Part shown: positions 1 through 14,861 of the stretch, piece by piece | Position numbering within the stretch: position 1 is the first letter of the stretch | How the letters are laid out: each line of letters opens with the position of its first letter | Assembly: GCF_000002595.2 (NCBI RefSeq) | Contig: NC_057005.1 | Location: 6,798,200-6,862,199, forward strand | Direction: 5' to 3' | Length of the DNA stretch: 64,000 bases | Origin: Chlamydomonas reinhardtii | Taxonomy: Eukaryota > Chlorophyta > Chlorophyceae > Chlamydomonadales > Chlamydomonadaceae | Translations under genes and position numbers: made by a program | Notes under the pieces: model-generated | What the model was told of the DNA's origin: nothing | The model's database searches: none | What the model saw: the letters and a program-made list of their open reading frames with translations, nothing else

Positions 1-1216
1 GGCCTTCTGCGCCAGCGCCGCCGACACCTCCGCCAGCCCCGCCTTGCCGTCCAGTGCGGTGCGGGTGGCCTCCATGCCGCTGCCCAGCCGCGACACGTCC
101 GCGCGCAGCGACGACAGCTGCCGGTCCGCGTGCTCCTTGAACGCCTGTGACGCGGCAAAGGAAGATAGGGTGGTGGCTAAAGTGACGAGGCAGCATATAC
201 ATTCAAGCACTTGGAATGCAGCCCTGCGCCAGGACTGCCGCTGGGCGCCCACACTGTCGCGACGCCAGCTGCGCTCTCCTGAGCACCTGCCCCCGCCACG
301 CCTACTCATGCCTCCAAGCCCCCACAACACGTCCCCACCTTGAACTCGGCGTCCTCTGTCTTCTGGCGCAGCAGTGTGTACACGTCGCTCATCTGGGTGC
401 GCAGGCTGGCGTCCACCTCGGTCTTGAGCGCGCGGCGCTCCATGTCGCTGATGTCGGCCTTGGTGGCCAGCAGCGTCTCAAGCTGTGACGAGCGAGAGGG
501 TGGATGAGGCGAGAGAATGACGCGAGGGAGTGACGCGAGAGGACGAAGTAGGGAGAAGAAAGAATAGGTAGCTGGCAGGTGCTTCAGTCGGGCGCGGGGC
601 GGTCGCTGGTCGCTTGGCGATGGCCCCCATGGAAGGAATCTTCAGTGTTCCTAGCCCCGTGCCCGTACCCTGGGCTGCCTGGATTCCCTTCCCGTCCCTC
701 GTCCAGGTCCACCCACTCGCCCGTGCCTCGGGCCACCGCCGTCGTACCGTACCCCACAATGAGGCCCCGCGCTCCCTCCCTCCCCGCCTGCTCACCTCCC
801 GTATGCGCGCAGCCATGTCCGCCACGTTGGCCTTCTGCTGTAGCCCCGTCGTCACCTCCGCCCGGCTGGCCTTGGTGTCCACAGCCCGTTCTATGGCCTG
901 GTGAACGGGACAAGTGACATGCCGGGAGGCACGGACAGGTAAGGGTGGCAGGGCTAGGGATGCCGGCGGGGGAGGAGGCGCTGCAGCGGTCCAGCCCTGC
1001 CAGGATGGCGCAGAGCCCCGGCTAAGTGTAGTAGCACGCACAGTCAAGTCCGCGCTGCAAAGATGGCAACGCGCTGGGCTTTTGCCGACCATGCCCCTGC
1101 CGTATCAGCCCCTTCTACACACAATCCTGAGCACGCATACCAGGCCGCACCTTTATGGCATCTCCTTGTGCTCTGAGCACGTCATGAAAGGCTTTAAACG
1201 TGAGGCGCACGATGTC
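1..1216 (-). CDS. Coiled-coil protein, 3' portion of gene running off the window
   Basis: Four phase-0 exons are clear: 1151-1216, 796-897, 339-482 and 144 down to the window edge. Each has CAG acceptors and GTGAGC, GTGCGG or GTGGGG donors. The translated product is nearly all helical, with recurring blocks of the type 'TKASRAEV', 'QKANVADM', 'ATKADISDM' and 'GKAGLAEV'. These resemble the repeated 'KAs..dV' heptads of long ciliary or centriolar coiled-coil proteins. Exons 339-482 and the terminal one both supply 48 codons, hinting at internal repeat duplication. No enzymatic domain is visible. The 5' end is unresolved: a plausible first exon (ATG at 1666, donor after 1647, peptide MNGETF) does not join exon 1151-1216 in phase without a further exon. 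A flagella-associated role is only a guess from the repeat style. Confidence 0.6.
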
Positions 1217-2470
1217 CTGGGGTGGAGAGGCGCAGTGAGCGTGCATTGTATGAGGGGCACAACAGGCGTCAGTACAGGCACATCCCGCCCCTGGTTGCGA
1301 GCGTCAGGAGTAGCTCACTCCACACGCCAAACAGGCAAGGAACGGGCGAGCACGAAGCCGCTTGCACCCCCCGGCTGCGAGGTATGTCTTCCACCTGCCA
1401 AGCCTACTCGTACCACCCATGCCCCCCCAAAAAACGTTCGTGTCTGAGACGCGTCTCAGCCATTCCAGGCAGGTAGCGGGCCCGCACGAATACCACAGCA
1501 TGCCACCCTTCCCGTCCATGAGGTTGCAACATCCCCAGCTGCCAATATCCACCCCGGCCGCAGCGCCCCCCGGACGACGTGCCGCTGACGTGCCGAGTAC
1601 AGTGCCCCGGCCCTCCAGGAAGGAACCTCGCGCCAGAGCTGCCCACCTGAATGTTTCGCCATTCATTTAACCCCTGCAAGGGTGAAAGAAGAGCATTATG
1701 CTAGCGCGGTTACCAGGTGCTCGGCCAGGCGCATGCAAATGCGTGTGATTGCACAGAAAGCCACTTGCCTGTGTCAAGTCCTCTAGAACTAGTGAATTGG
1801 ATGGCATGGGCATTGCCATCTGCTCCAAGCGCCAGAGAGAAAACTGGGTCAGCTCGCCAGCGCAGTCGACACTGCTCTTCGGTCAAATATTCCAGGCTAG
1901 GAGCTTAGAGTGCTATAGAACTGACAAGATAAGACAAAGGGCAGGTTTGTATGAAACGCAAGCGAGTCTTGAGAAAGTGTTGACTACGCAGAATGTGTTG
2001 TGAAGAGAAGAGTGTAGCTACCAAGTCGCAAGCAGTTCGAGTACAGGAAAGCGAAAAACCTAACGTGGTTTACCGAGCGGGGCTTGCATGGTCGTGGGCG
2101 GTTTCACGTCTTCCCACCGCCTCGCCCATCGCCGCCCCCACCTTACGACTCGCACTCACATTCCCGACGCCCGCGCCTGCTGGCCTCCCCCGACTTTGAT
2201 TGAACAAGCAGCCTTCTTCTGTCGTCTTCCCTCTGTCTACAGGTCACGTGAACAACAATGCCTCCACACGACCACACCCTCCAATGTACACACAGGCTTG
2301 CTTACGTAGCTGCCCACCACCACCGCCTCGCACACTGCAACATCGCATGGCGCGTCTCGGCGGGACGGCTACCCCCTCCCCATCCCCTCCTCCCAGTGCC
2401 CTAGGCCTCCCGTATGCGGCCACGGCCACGCGCCTTGTACCCCGCCGTCCCTGCTGCTGCAGCTCTCTGC
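1217..2470. other. Spacer: 5' end of the coiled-coil gene and 3' flank of the GT4 gene
   Basis: The stretch 1217-1666 probably holds one or more 5' exons or introns of the coiled-coil gene, which could not be placed. From 1667 to 2470 no gene, RNA or repeat is recognised. Open frames here are short, lack homology and overlap one another. Confidence 0.5.
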
Positions 2471-5400
2471 CTACACTGGCGGCGGCAGTGCCGGTATAAG
2501 GGCATCGATGCGGCGCAGGTGCGCTGCCAGCTCCTGAGCCAGCACCTCGGGGCTGTAGCGCTCCACCATGCGGCGCCGAGCCGCCGCACCCTTGGCGCGG
2601 GCCTCCTCGCGATGACTGCAGCACACGAAGGGGGGGGGGCAAGCGGGTAGGCGGCGGAACGGCACGCAGATGCTACGGTAAGGGTGGGAGTGCATCTAGC
2701 GGCAGGGGCGCGGGGACACTACTTCACCACTTCACAATGGGGTTGAGGTTGGGTAGCTAGGCGCCCGTCTACCTCGAGGAGCGGGCAAGTACCGTGTCAC
2801 CGCCACCTGCCCCCACCTGAACACGCGTCGCATCAGCTGCCGTGTGTGCTTGACACTAGGCTGCGCCCACTTGAGCCCGCGAAACCACCACACGCTGTTG
2901 TCCGCAACCTGCAGCCGGTCGCGACAAGCATGCAGAGAGCCGGGTACGGCGTATGGAGTCCAGTACAAGCGTAGCATGCTGCCTCAGCGTTCCCATATAC
3001 CACCAAGCCTACGCACACATACACACACACACACACACACATACACACAAACCATGCACATGGTCATGGGCAAACTTGCACACCAAACTCCACAGTGCAG
3101 CACGGCGCCGCCCTGCAACGTCACGCCCCGCCTCCCCTGAACCCCACCGTGATGAGTCGCTCCACGGCTATGGGGTAGCCCACGCTGTCGTCCAGGTAGG
3201 CGGTGATGCCGCTCCAGTTGGTGGCCAGCAGCGGCAGACCCATGGACATCGCCTCCACGTGCGGCCGCCCCCAGCCCTCGCCGCGACTGGGCAGCACGAA
3301 CGCGTCCGCGGCCTGGGGCCGGATGGTGGAAGAGGGAAAATGCGAGGAAAGAAGTGTGGAAGGAGGTAAGAGGGCGCGTGAGACTTGTGTTGTGCGGCGG
3401 TGAGGCGCGATGGAGCACTACGGGGATGCCGCCAAGTCAGTGCTTGTGGCGTGCTGTGTATGGCAACGTCACCGGAGTGCGTCAGCAGGGGCGCGAGTAG
3501 GGTTACGCGCTCACACCTTGTAGTATCTGGGAAAGTCGGCATCAGAGATGTGGTGCGAGATGACGTATAGCCGCGGCAGCCGCCCGGCAGCACTCAGCAC
3601 GTCCGCCGGTAGCCCCAGCCGCCGCTGAGCCCGCTTCAGCCAACTGTATGGCGCAACGACAACGGCAGTGTGAGATCCCACCTGCAGCCGCCACCGCAGA
3701 ACAGCACCAACCAACGCCCCCGACTGCGTGCGCCGGGCCGGGTGCAGGGGGGGCGGGCGGGGGGGGGACAGAACTGCCCCACAGCCCCACTGTGCCGCAG
3801 CCACTCACTTGTGCATGTGTTGCTTGAAGTCGCCATTCCCCACGAAGGGCTTTGTAATGATGTACAGCTCCACGTCGTCCTGCGGTCGTACGAACGTACG
3901 GACGCACGGACGTGCCGCGCTTGAGGGTTGCTTCAGCCGTTGAAGAGCGCAGTCACGGAGGGGACCAAAGGGGACCAGAGGAGGGGCCAAACTTTCGCTG
4001 GTCCTGCCACGGCCCACAGTGCACTGTAATGCTGCGGCCCCTACCCCACCCTCCCGTCAGCCCCACCTGCGCTGTGAACTCTGTGAGGTATGCCTCCAGC
4101 AACACGTCCCAGCCCTTGCGCGGCTCCCACTTGAAGGCGCTTAGCAGCCTGCAGTGTGGGGGTCGGGCAGCAGGGGCCGCATGGACGTGTTCAGCACGGC
4201 TCCGAATTCCGAAACGAGGTCAGTACTACCATTACCGATACCGTGTGAGAGTGTGTTCGGGCACGAGGCAACGTGATGTGCGAGTAAGTCTCTCACCGAT
4301 AGGGGCGCGGCGCATCCTGGCCGGCGGCGGCGGCCGGCGGCGGCGGCGGCGGCTCCCCAAACACCAGCTCCGACCCCTGGGGCAGCGGCATGGGCTCGTA
4401 CAGCCCCGGGTCGTACCTGCGGCAGTGCATGGCGACACAGCGGCACGTGGGAGCCCTGAGAGGCCAGTCGGCCAAACCGTACTGGACCCAGATAGGCTAC
4501 ACGGACGCTCTGTGCCCACCTGCCCACCTGTCGACGTTGCCACGCACACGCGTATGCACGCACGCAAAGCTCCACATGCACAGGTCCCCAACCGCGGCCC
4601 TGCGGCCCCTCACCAGGTGGTGTTGATGCCCTCGGGCAGCACCACCAGCTTGGCTGGGTCCACGCCGCTGCCCGCGAACACCTCCACCGCCCAGGCGCTG
4701 GGCACCCACACCTCGTTCATGGAGTTGCAGCGCGACACGAAGGCGCGAGGCAGGCTGCCGGGGGTGAGAACACAGAAGGTTGGCAGTGCAGCCACATCTG
4801 CAGGGTCCGCCGCTGGCCGCCGATGCTTGCATGGCCCGTTTCGGTACGTGGCTTCAGCAGCCAGCCCCCACTCACCGGTCCGTCTCAAACATGGTCCGTC
4901 CCACCAGGTACACGTATCCGGCCTTCACCGCGGCGGGCGGGCACTGGTCGTCTGCGCCCGCGGTCGGCTCCGGCAGGTGCCAGTTGGTCGGCAGCGAGTG
5001 GCACACCACCACCGCCGCCCGCGGCACGGGCGGGTGCAGTGGCGATGGGCTGTGCAGGCCGCCCGCCTGCGCCTCCAGGGCCTGCAGCTCGCTGAGGGCG
5101 CCCCGGGTCGCGGCGAAGCAGTGGCACGAAGCAGGGGCCAGGGTGGGCGGCGGCGTTCAGGTGACGTGAGCGGCCAGCGGATACCGCAGCGAGTCATGTA
5201 ATAGCTCGGACACACGCAGCACACGCACAAGCAGCTCGGCACCCCGACTGCCCGCCGCCTCCCCCCGCACCTCCTGTCCTCTGGGGCCATGGCCGCCACC
5301 ACCTTGTCTCGGTACACGTCACCGTGATGCCCGACCCACACGTCCTGGGGCCGCACCTGGAGCAGCGCGCGCGGGCCCAGAGACGTGACGGCACGGCAGG

Positions 5401-7157
5401 GGCGCACATCGCACGTGGCACGGACAGTGATTGGGCTTTCAAGCGACAACAGCCATGGTCAAGGGCCCCTCCCGCCGCCCACTTGCCGCCCTGCCCGGCC
5501 CTGCCCCTCACCTGGCGTGCGCGTGTGAGTGACAGCACGTAGTTGATGGCCTCACTTGAGTAGCCACTGCCACTCCAGAAGGGAGCCATCCACCACACAG
5601 GGAAGCTAAGCACCGCCGGGAGTTGTACCGGGTAGCCAGAGCCCGAGTGGAGGCAGGGGGCGGCGCGGGGGAGAAGGTAGTTAGCCAGGGGGGTGCTGGC
5701 GGATTGTACACAGGGCGCCTTGGGTCTCACGGCATGCTTGTCTGAGCAGGTGCGCAAATGGGGAGCGTTCCGACGGCACCCCGCAACACCTAGCTACCCA
5801 GACGCCTCACTTTAGCGGCGCAGGTTCGCTAGGAGCAGCGGAAGCATTGCCATCCAACGGGGGCTGGGGCTGCGCCGGTGGCGCTGCCGAAGCGGCAGCC
5901 GCATACGCCCCCGTGCCGTGCATGCCACTCCTACCAGGACCTTCCGCCGCGCCAGCTGGAGGTCTTGCAAGTGCTGCTGACGCGTCCGACCGGAATCCAG
6001 GGCCGTGGCTCGTGTAGCTGTTGGGTCCCTCCCGCATTGCCGGGGCAGGCTGGGCGGCCGCTTGCGGCCACAACTCCACCTCTTCGTCCTGACCCTGCTC
6101 CGCCACCTCCCCATGCTCCCTCGCTGCCGCCTCCACGACAGCCTGCAGTGTGTCTGCGTCCGCACCATCCGGCAGCCCCAGTGCCGCAGCCACGAATGCC
6201 GCCGCCGCCGTCTGTGCGCCGTCGCGGCCGCTGCCAGCGCTGCTGCCAGGTGTGTCCGCCGCTGCAGCCGCGTGCAGGCTGGACCAGATGGACAGGCGCG
6301 GCCCGGCCTCATCACCACTACCGTCAGCAGCCTCTCGCCCACCGCTGGCGCCACTGGCAACAGCAGGGATAGGTGCGGCGGGACGGCCCCACCGGGTGCC
6401 GTTGCCGCCGCGGTCTGGCTGCCGGGCCAGCGGCGGCGTGTCGTCCAGGCCGAGCGCGTCTGGCTTGGCAGCATCGCCGGCAGCCGCCTCCTCGTCCCGA
6501 GCCCGCATCATGTCCTGCAACCACATGCCGTGCACAGCATGCAGACGATCGCACACGAAACCATGATGGTGATGATGCGTATGTCTTCTTTGCTTTCATG
6601 CATCACCGTGTGTACGGTGCCGATGCACTGCACCGTAGCCAGGCATGCGCCACACGGCCGGACACCCCTCCCTCTCCACGCGTGCTCCTCCCTACCTCGC
6701 CCCGCGGTACAGCACCCCGCTGCCCACAGTGTCCCACCACGCCGGTACCCACCTCGAGCCACCGCACGTCCTCATACTCCTCCTCCTGCGTCTGCCCGGC
6801 GTCCCCGCCCGCGGCCTGTGCCTCAGCCACCGACTGCTGCTGACCTTGCGTCTGCTGCCTGCTGCTGGCGTCGCTGCCAGGCACCGCTTCTGCTTGCACG
6901 CCGCCTGCTGTTGCTGCCGATGGGCCTTTCCCTTGACCAACGGTCCGAACTTGCTGGCCCCCACCCGCTGACTGCATTACACGCCTGCGGTCATTTGTGC
7001 CGCTGTTGGCCACAGCGACTGCCAGGAGCGCCATAGCGAATGCCGCCACCAGCGTCAAGCGACCCACCGCCGTCGCGCAGCGCCTGCCTGCCCTGCAGCT
7101 GCTGCCTCGTTTGTCTCGCGCGCTTGTTACCGCTGCTACTGCTGCTAGAAGTGACAT
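2471..7157 (-). CDS. GT4-family glycosyltransferase, type II membrane protein (815 aa)
   Basis: Thirteen exons join in continuous phase: 6753-7157, 5811-6514, 5512-5605, 5271-5356, 4876-5091, 4614-4754, 4297-4416, 4067-4148, 3809-3879, 3517-3643, 3148-3312, 2817-2908, 2471-2615. ATG 7157 is the first in-frame ATG. The N-terminus has a short basic tail and a signal-anchor (about residues 35-55, 'LVAAFAMALLAVAVA'), then a long Ala/Gly/Gln-rich stem of about 300 residues. The catalytic part is GT-B: 'SMNEVWVPSAWAVEVF', 'LVVLPEGINTTW', 'SAFKWEPRKGWDVLL', and the retaining GT4 EX7E signature 'GEGWGRPHVEAM' with Glu near 694 and 702. The family transfers a sugar from a nucleotide sugar; the substrate cannot be told. 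Golgi location is inferred from topology. The start codon lies only about 70 bp past the poly(A) signal of the upstream acyl-CoA-binding protein gene, so its promoter must be very compact or lie inside that gene. Confidence 0.9.
3012..3049. repeat. (CA)n microsatellite in GT4 gene intron 11
   Basis: Nearly pure CA dinucleotides interrupted by two TA steps lie in the intron between the exons ending at 3148 and starting at 2908. Confidence 0.95.
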
Positions 7158-7223
7158 GTTCCGTGTGCTCAATTTGCTCGCTCAGGAACTCGAAAGCCGA
7201 GGGCCCTTGGGCCTCCAAAGGCG

Positions 7224-7228
7224 TTACA
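7224..7228 (-). terminator. TGTAA poly(A) signal of the acyl-CoA-binding protein gene
   Basis: TGTAA on the minus strand, about 250 nt past the stop codon, is the usual volvocine polyadenylation signal at a typical distance. Confidence 0.7.
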
Positions 7229-7475
7229 CTCCCAACACAATCAATCGCCTGTTCTCTTTGCCTAAACTGAATAAACTCACATGTTTAGTGTAGCGTGCCG
7301 CTCTCAAACACATTCTGGCACCGACTCGCAACACAACCCACGCCGCCGCGGAGCTGCGTGCAGCCGCTGACTCCGGCGCATGCGACCGCCGCCCCATCCG
7401 CCTCCTCCCGGCGTCAGCAGCACCACCTGCTTCAGTCAGCCCCAACAATCCACATCTGTATCATCCTGCTTCAAT

Positions 7476-9039
7476 CTACTTGGTACCGTGCTTGGCCTTG
7501 AGGGAGGCAACGTAGCTGTGGAGAGGAGAAGCGGGGCAGCACGGAGTAAAGGCAGCTCCAAACGTAGGGTACAGTTCCTTTGCCCAAGGGGCCTCGCACA
7601 AGGCGAAGTCCTTGGTCGCAGCACCCAATCAAATCTTTCGATGCGTTCCCTCCCTCGCTCCCTCCCTCCCTCCCTCCCTTCCTCCTATCCTTCCCACCGG
7701 TCCGGCACCGCACTCACTCGATGTACTTCTGCATTGCCTCCTCCTTGCCCAGGCCTGCGCCCGGCACAGGGCAGGCACGCGAGGGTGCACGGCGTTGGAA
7801 TGCGGTGGGAGTACGCAGGCGTGCGGGCAGCCTAGGCATCGGGGTAGCAGCAGGCGGCGAGAGTGCGTGGCCCTGATGAGGGCCTCCGTCCAGCATGCAA
7901 CGACACTAGCGCACCGCTGCTTGCAAGCTTACTACCGTGTCATGCAACGGGCGCTTTGGGCCCGGCTGCGCCCGTGACGGCCCCTCGCTCACCCTTCTTC
8001 GCGTTCCAGGCGCTCCACTTGGCGCGGCCCTTGGGGTCAAAGATGCCGGGCTGGGCGGTGTTGCAGTCACCCTGGCAGGGACACGGGGAGCAGGGACAGG
8101 TGGTCAGACAGGGTCAGCACCAACAGCACTGGCAGCAGAAGCAGAGGCCAAGGACGGCACCAGGTGCGGGCTCAAGCGGCAGCGGGTGGCTTCCAGGCGC
8201 CGCATGGTGTCCGGCTGCTGTTAGCTCCAAGGCCTGCCCGCACCGCACCATGCCATCACCTGAGCACCTCACCCAGTCCCAGCCCTAGCTCCCAGCGGCC
8301 CTACTCGAGCACAGACCCAGCCACAACCACACCTGGCACGCCGCAGGTGACCGAGGCCCAGCGCCCTACCCCCCTGTCCACGTCAGCTCCCGCCCACCCC
8401 CCCCGCCTTCTGTGGAGGCTGACACAATTCTGTGTGCAGTCAATTTCCAGATATCTGCAGACACGAGTATTCGCCGGCTGAGCAGAGGCCGACACTCAGG
8501 CGACGACACGCACGCGCGCTTGCGTGCCGGTTTCCACCGACCAGCCCATCTTCACCCGACCCCTGGCGTCCAGGCCCCGTCACACCTCGTTGGCCTGCTT
8601 GAACAGCGCGTACAGCTCCAGCTTCTCGTCATTGCTGAGGGTGTTGGGGAGGTTGTCGGTTGCCTCCTTGGCCGCCGCGTCGAAGTCCTCCTGTTGTCAC
8701 CGCAGAGATCCCAGGAGGGGAAATGACCCACCAAAAGCAGGGAAACCGCTCTCCCCCAGCTACGAGGCATTCATTGATTTGCACCACAATACTTGACTCG
8801 GTGCCCTCTTTCGCGTGCGTTCAGGGGCCTCCTCATATAACACCCGCATGCGGAACTTGCCTTCAGGCCCATTTTGAATAACGGCGAAGTTGAATTACTA
8901 AAGATTTAGGGAACAGCAAGTATATGCAGAAAGCCTATGGCGCAAGGACTACGAGGCTTTGCGCTAGTAGAGGCTTGCAGAGAGTGCATGGCCTGCTGCA
9001 TGGCATTTCGGGACTTACCGCCAAACACACTCGCGTCAT
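7476..9039 (-). CDS. ACBP: Acyl-CoA-binding protein (93 aa)
   Basis: Five exons (9019-9039, 8586-8690, 7993-8071, 7718-7754, 7476-7515) give one 93-residue ACBP domain and nothing else, the size of the small cytosolic class (mammalian DBI, Arabidopsis ACBP6). Family landmarks are present: '[10 protein letters not shown]' start, '[15 protein letters not shown]' with the acyl-CoA-contacting Tyr and Lys, '[11 protein letters not shown]' with the conserved Lys-Trp pair, and 'YIDYV' with the late Tyr. The protein binds long-chain acyl-CoA esters and buffers or carries them between plastid, ER and lipid droplets. The start is ATG 9039, giving MTRVCLA before the splice; an in-frame ATG at 9051 would add four residues. 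It is head to head with MYG1. Confidence 0.95.
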
Positions 9040-9232
9040 AGTTCTTCTCATACAGTAGATTATGCGCGCAGTCCAGAGGCATATTAAAACTGCGTGCGTG
9101 AACCGCCGCGAGCTGTCGAGCGGGCTTCTTCGTGTTTTTCCTGCTAGCGACTTATATTCCAAGCCTAGATACCAGGACAGGTCTGCACAGCCTGACTTGT
9201 ATCAATCAGCTCAACGCGGGCAAGCTCTGCGC
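9040..9232. promoter_or_regulatory. Shared head-to-head promoter region of ACBP and MYG1
   Basis: The two genes are divergent and only this stretch separates the chosen start codons. No TATA box or other element is evident. The + strand is also open in frame with MYG1 from ATG 9062, so part of it may encode a presequence. Confidence 0.55.
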
Positions 9233-12200
9233 ATGAGTGCGGCCGCCCTTGCTGCCGGAACGAAGCGCGCCATGGTGAAAATCGGCACGCACAGTGGGAC
9301 GTTCCACTGCGATGAGGCGCTGGGGTGCTGGCTGCTGAGGCAGACACCCCGCTTCAAGGACGCGGAGATCGTGCGGACGCGTGACCCAGAGGTCCTGAAG
9401 GACCTGGACGTCGTTATTGATGTGGGCGGTGAGCGATGAGCGGCAGCGCGAGGGATTGGCAAGGGGTACTCCTCAGCCGGTGGGGCAGGGTTGGGCTCAG
9501 CGCCAGGCAGGACTCGTGACGACCTGTAACCAGGCCCCACGCCCAAAAGGATTGGGCGCACGGGAAGCACACGGCCCGAAAAAACTGGCATTCCCAAGGG
9601 GCTGGCATTCCCAAAGGGCTGGAGTTGCCGTTGCGATACTAACGGGGCCCACAAGAAGCCAGGCGCTATCCACAGCCGCCACAACCCGTCTGAACCCCCT
9701 CACCTCCCGGCCACGCCCCGCAGGCGAGTACGACTTCCCGCGGCTGCGGCTGGACCACCACCAGCGCGAGTTCACAGAGAAGTTCGGGCACGGCTTCGAG
9801 ACCACCCGCCTCAGCTCAGCAGGCCTAGTATACAGGCACTTCGGCCGGGAGGTGCTGGCGGTGAGAGCGGCGGGTGGGGCCGTGGGCGGTTGATGTACAG
9901 TGGAGCGGCTGGAGGAGGGAGCTGCGGCGCGATCTTGCCCCAGCGCGGAGCTGCGGGCGTAGCGGTGGCGGCGACTGGCGTGGAGAGGGCAAAGCTGCTG
10001 GTGGCGTGCGGAGTGGCAGTAGAATCCGTGTGCATTCGCAACGCGATCAATCCACCTCCTGCGTTGTCGCGCCTGCAAACACGTACACGCCCTCGCGCGC
10101 ACACGCTCTCGCAGGGCCTGCTGGGCTGGCCGCTAGACCACCCCGAGCTGGAGACCGTGTACCTGCAGGTCAGGGGGCAGAGGGAGGAGGAACAGAGCTG
10201 GCCGATTGGGGTAGGGGAAAGACCGTAAACGCTGGGGTAGCAGGCAGACGCGGACAGAGGTAGAACTCTCAATGTAAAGATGGAAGGGCAGGTACATTGC
10301 ATGGCCTGCACGCCACGGCTACTGGAGGCAGCGGCGCTGACACGCGTGTGCGCTGGGTGTGTGCTGCGGTACACACACAGGTGTACCGCAACTTCATTGA
10401 GGCGGTGGACGCCGTGGACAACGGCGTGGGCCAGTACACGGTGCCGTCGGGTGAGGAAGGGTGGGGGAAAGGGTGCGGAGGAGGTTGGGGCTGGGGCTGG
10501 GGCTTGGGTCTGGCTGGGCCCCCGGTCCTTTCATGCGTGTTACATGTAGACACCCAGACGGCGCACTGAAAGCAGCCCGCTTATGTGCCCACCAACCAGC
10601 GCACTCTTGGTAAGCCCGCTGCAATTGTACATCACATAGCACCTGCATTCAGTGGCATGCGGGTAACACGTACACGCACACGCACTGCCTCAGGTACGGC
10701 GCCGCTGTACGTGAACAACACGACGCTGGGCGCCCGTGTGGCCTCGCTCAACCCCCGCTGGAATCAGCCCAGCGACGACGCCACCCTGTACCAGCAGGTG
10801 CGGTTGAGGGGTGCGGGGGGAGAATGGGCGGGGGCGGATGCAGGTTCGGGTGCGGGGGAGTGTGGGCGGGGGCGGGTGCATATGCGGGTGCGGGGGAGTG
10901 TGGGCGGGGTCGTGTGCAGGTGCGGGTGCGGGGGAGTGTGGGCGGGCGCGGGTGCAAGTGCGGGGGCGGGGGAGTGTGGGCGGGGTCGTGTGCATATGCG
11001 GGTGCGGGGGAGTGTGGGCGGGGGCGGGTGCAGGTGCGGGGGCGGGGGCGGGGGAGTGTGGGCGGGGGCAGGTGCAGGTGCGGGGGCGGGAGAGGGGGAG
11101 TGTGGGCGGGATGCGGCATTTCACTGTAGTTAACTGGCGTGCTGGGTGCTGGCAAGGGTGTGGGCACACGGTGTAAGGCATGGGCGTGGGCGGAGGTCGA
11201 GTTTATGGCTGAAGGAGCCTGTGGGGCTTGCCGGTGGCTTCTCAATCATCAGCCTGCCACTCAGCAACCTGCCCTCACGGGCGCTCTGGCCTCGCAGTTC
11301 CTGAAGGCGGTGGAGCTGACGGGCCGCGAGTTCAGCGAGGCAGTGGACTGGGTGGCGCGCGGCTGGCTGCCCGGCCGCCGGCCCGTGGCGGAGTCGTTGG
11401 CGGCGCGGCACAGCGTGCACCCCAGCGGCAAGATCATTCTCCTGCTGGAGGTGAGAGGAGTGGGGTGGAGTGGAGCGGAGAGATGTGTAGGCCCGGTGGG
11501 GTGGGAGGCGACAAGCTGGTCAGGGCGTTCACTGCCCCTCTTGTTTGCGCTTCGCTTAAATGTCACGTGCCTGTGCTTCCTACGGACGCCTGCATAGACC
11601 CGCATGGTCACGCATCTTGCTCCGCACCTGTCTCACGCACTGGCGCACACGGCCTTCGTTTCGTTTCGAACACGGCCCAACACAGCACACGGCACACATC
11701 CCCCCCGCCCCCCCTCCCCGCATCCCGCTCCCCGCAGTACTGCCCTTGGAAGGACCACCTGTACGACCTGGAGCGCGAGTCGGGCTGTGTGGGCGAGGTG
11801 CTGTACTGCGTCTACCAGGACGACCGCGACAAGTCCTACCGCGTGCAGGTGTGCGGCAGGGCGGGGGCCGCGCGCGCAGGCGGGGGTGCATGGGTTGCGG
11901 GTACCGTACCGCAGTAGGACCGTGACCGGGCAGGAGGCGAGCTGGTCCGCGAGTGCATTTCCGCAAGCGGTCATTGGCCCCAACCGACGGATCCCTCTTG
12001 GCGTCAACCTGCTTGTCTTTGGCTCTTGTCGCCTTCTCGCCAACCGCCTCGCCTTTCTTGCTGAAACAACAACACAACGCAGTGCGTGAGTGTGGGCCCG
12101 GGCAGCTTTGAGAACCGGCGCTCGCTGCCGGCTGCCTGGCGCGGTGTTCGCGATGACGCGCTGAGCGAGCTGTCCGGCATCCCAGGCTGCGTGTTCGTGC

Positions 12201-12280
12201 ACGCGGGCGGCTTCATCGGCGGCAACAAGACCAAGGAGGGCGCGCTGGCTATGGCGGTCAAGGCGCTGGAGCTGGACTGA
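9233..12280 (+). CDS. MYG1: MYG1 family (UPF0160) exonuclease-like protein
   Basis: Eight exons, in phase: 9233-9428, 9724-9860, 10115-10168, 10381-10450, 10694-10797, 11298-11450, 11738-11848, 12083-12280. The diagnostic block '[17 protein letters not shown]' opens the domain. 'LDHHQREF' supplies the DHH-like metal-binding residues, followed by '[12 protein letters not shown]' and the C-terminal '[20 protein letters not shown]'. The family spans its usual length. MYG1 is a DHH-superfamily 3'-5' RNA exonuclease acting in nucleus and mitochondria in animals. ATG 9233 was chosen because ATG 9062 would sit 22 bp from the ACBP start. The 57 codons between are open, basic and presequence-like, so a longer mitochondrial form is possible. 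Intron 5 contains a minisatellite. Confidence 0.93.
10835..11110. repeat. GC-rich minisatellite in MYG1 intron 5
   Basis: About eight or nine irregular copies of a 30-36 bp unit built from GGGGGAGTGTGGGCGGG and GGTGCGGGTGC blocks. It is G-rich on the transcribed sense strand and ends before the acceptor of exon 6. Confidence 0.9.

Positions 12281-14861
<2,581 letters not shown>

Noticed and set aside
1786-1798. TCTAGAACTAGTG, identical to part of a common cloning-vector polylinker
   Set aside because: Only 13 bases match and the flanking sequence is not vector-like, so chance is more likely than contamination.
10690-11245. Long Pro/His/Thr- or Gly/Val-rich open frames on both strands
   Set aside because: They are translations of the MYG1 intron minisatellite; the splice sites on either side are clear.
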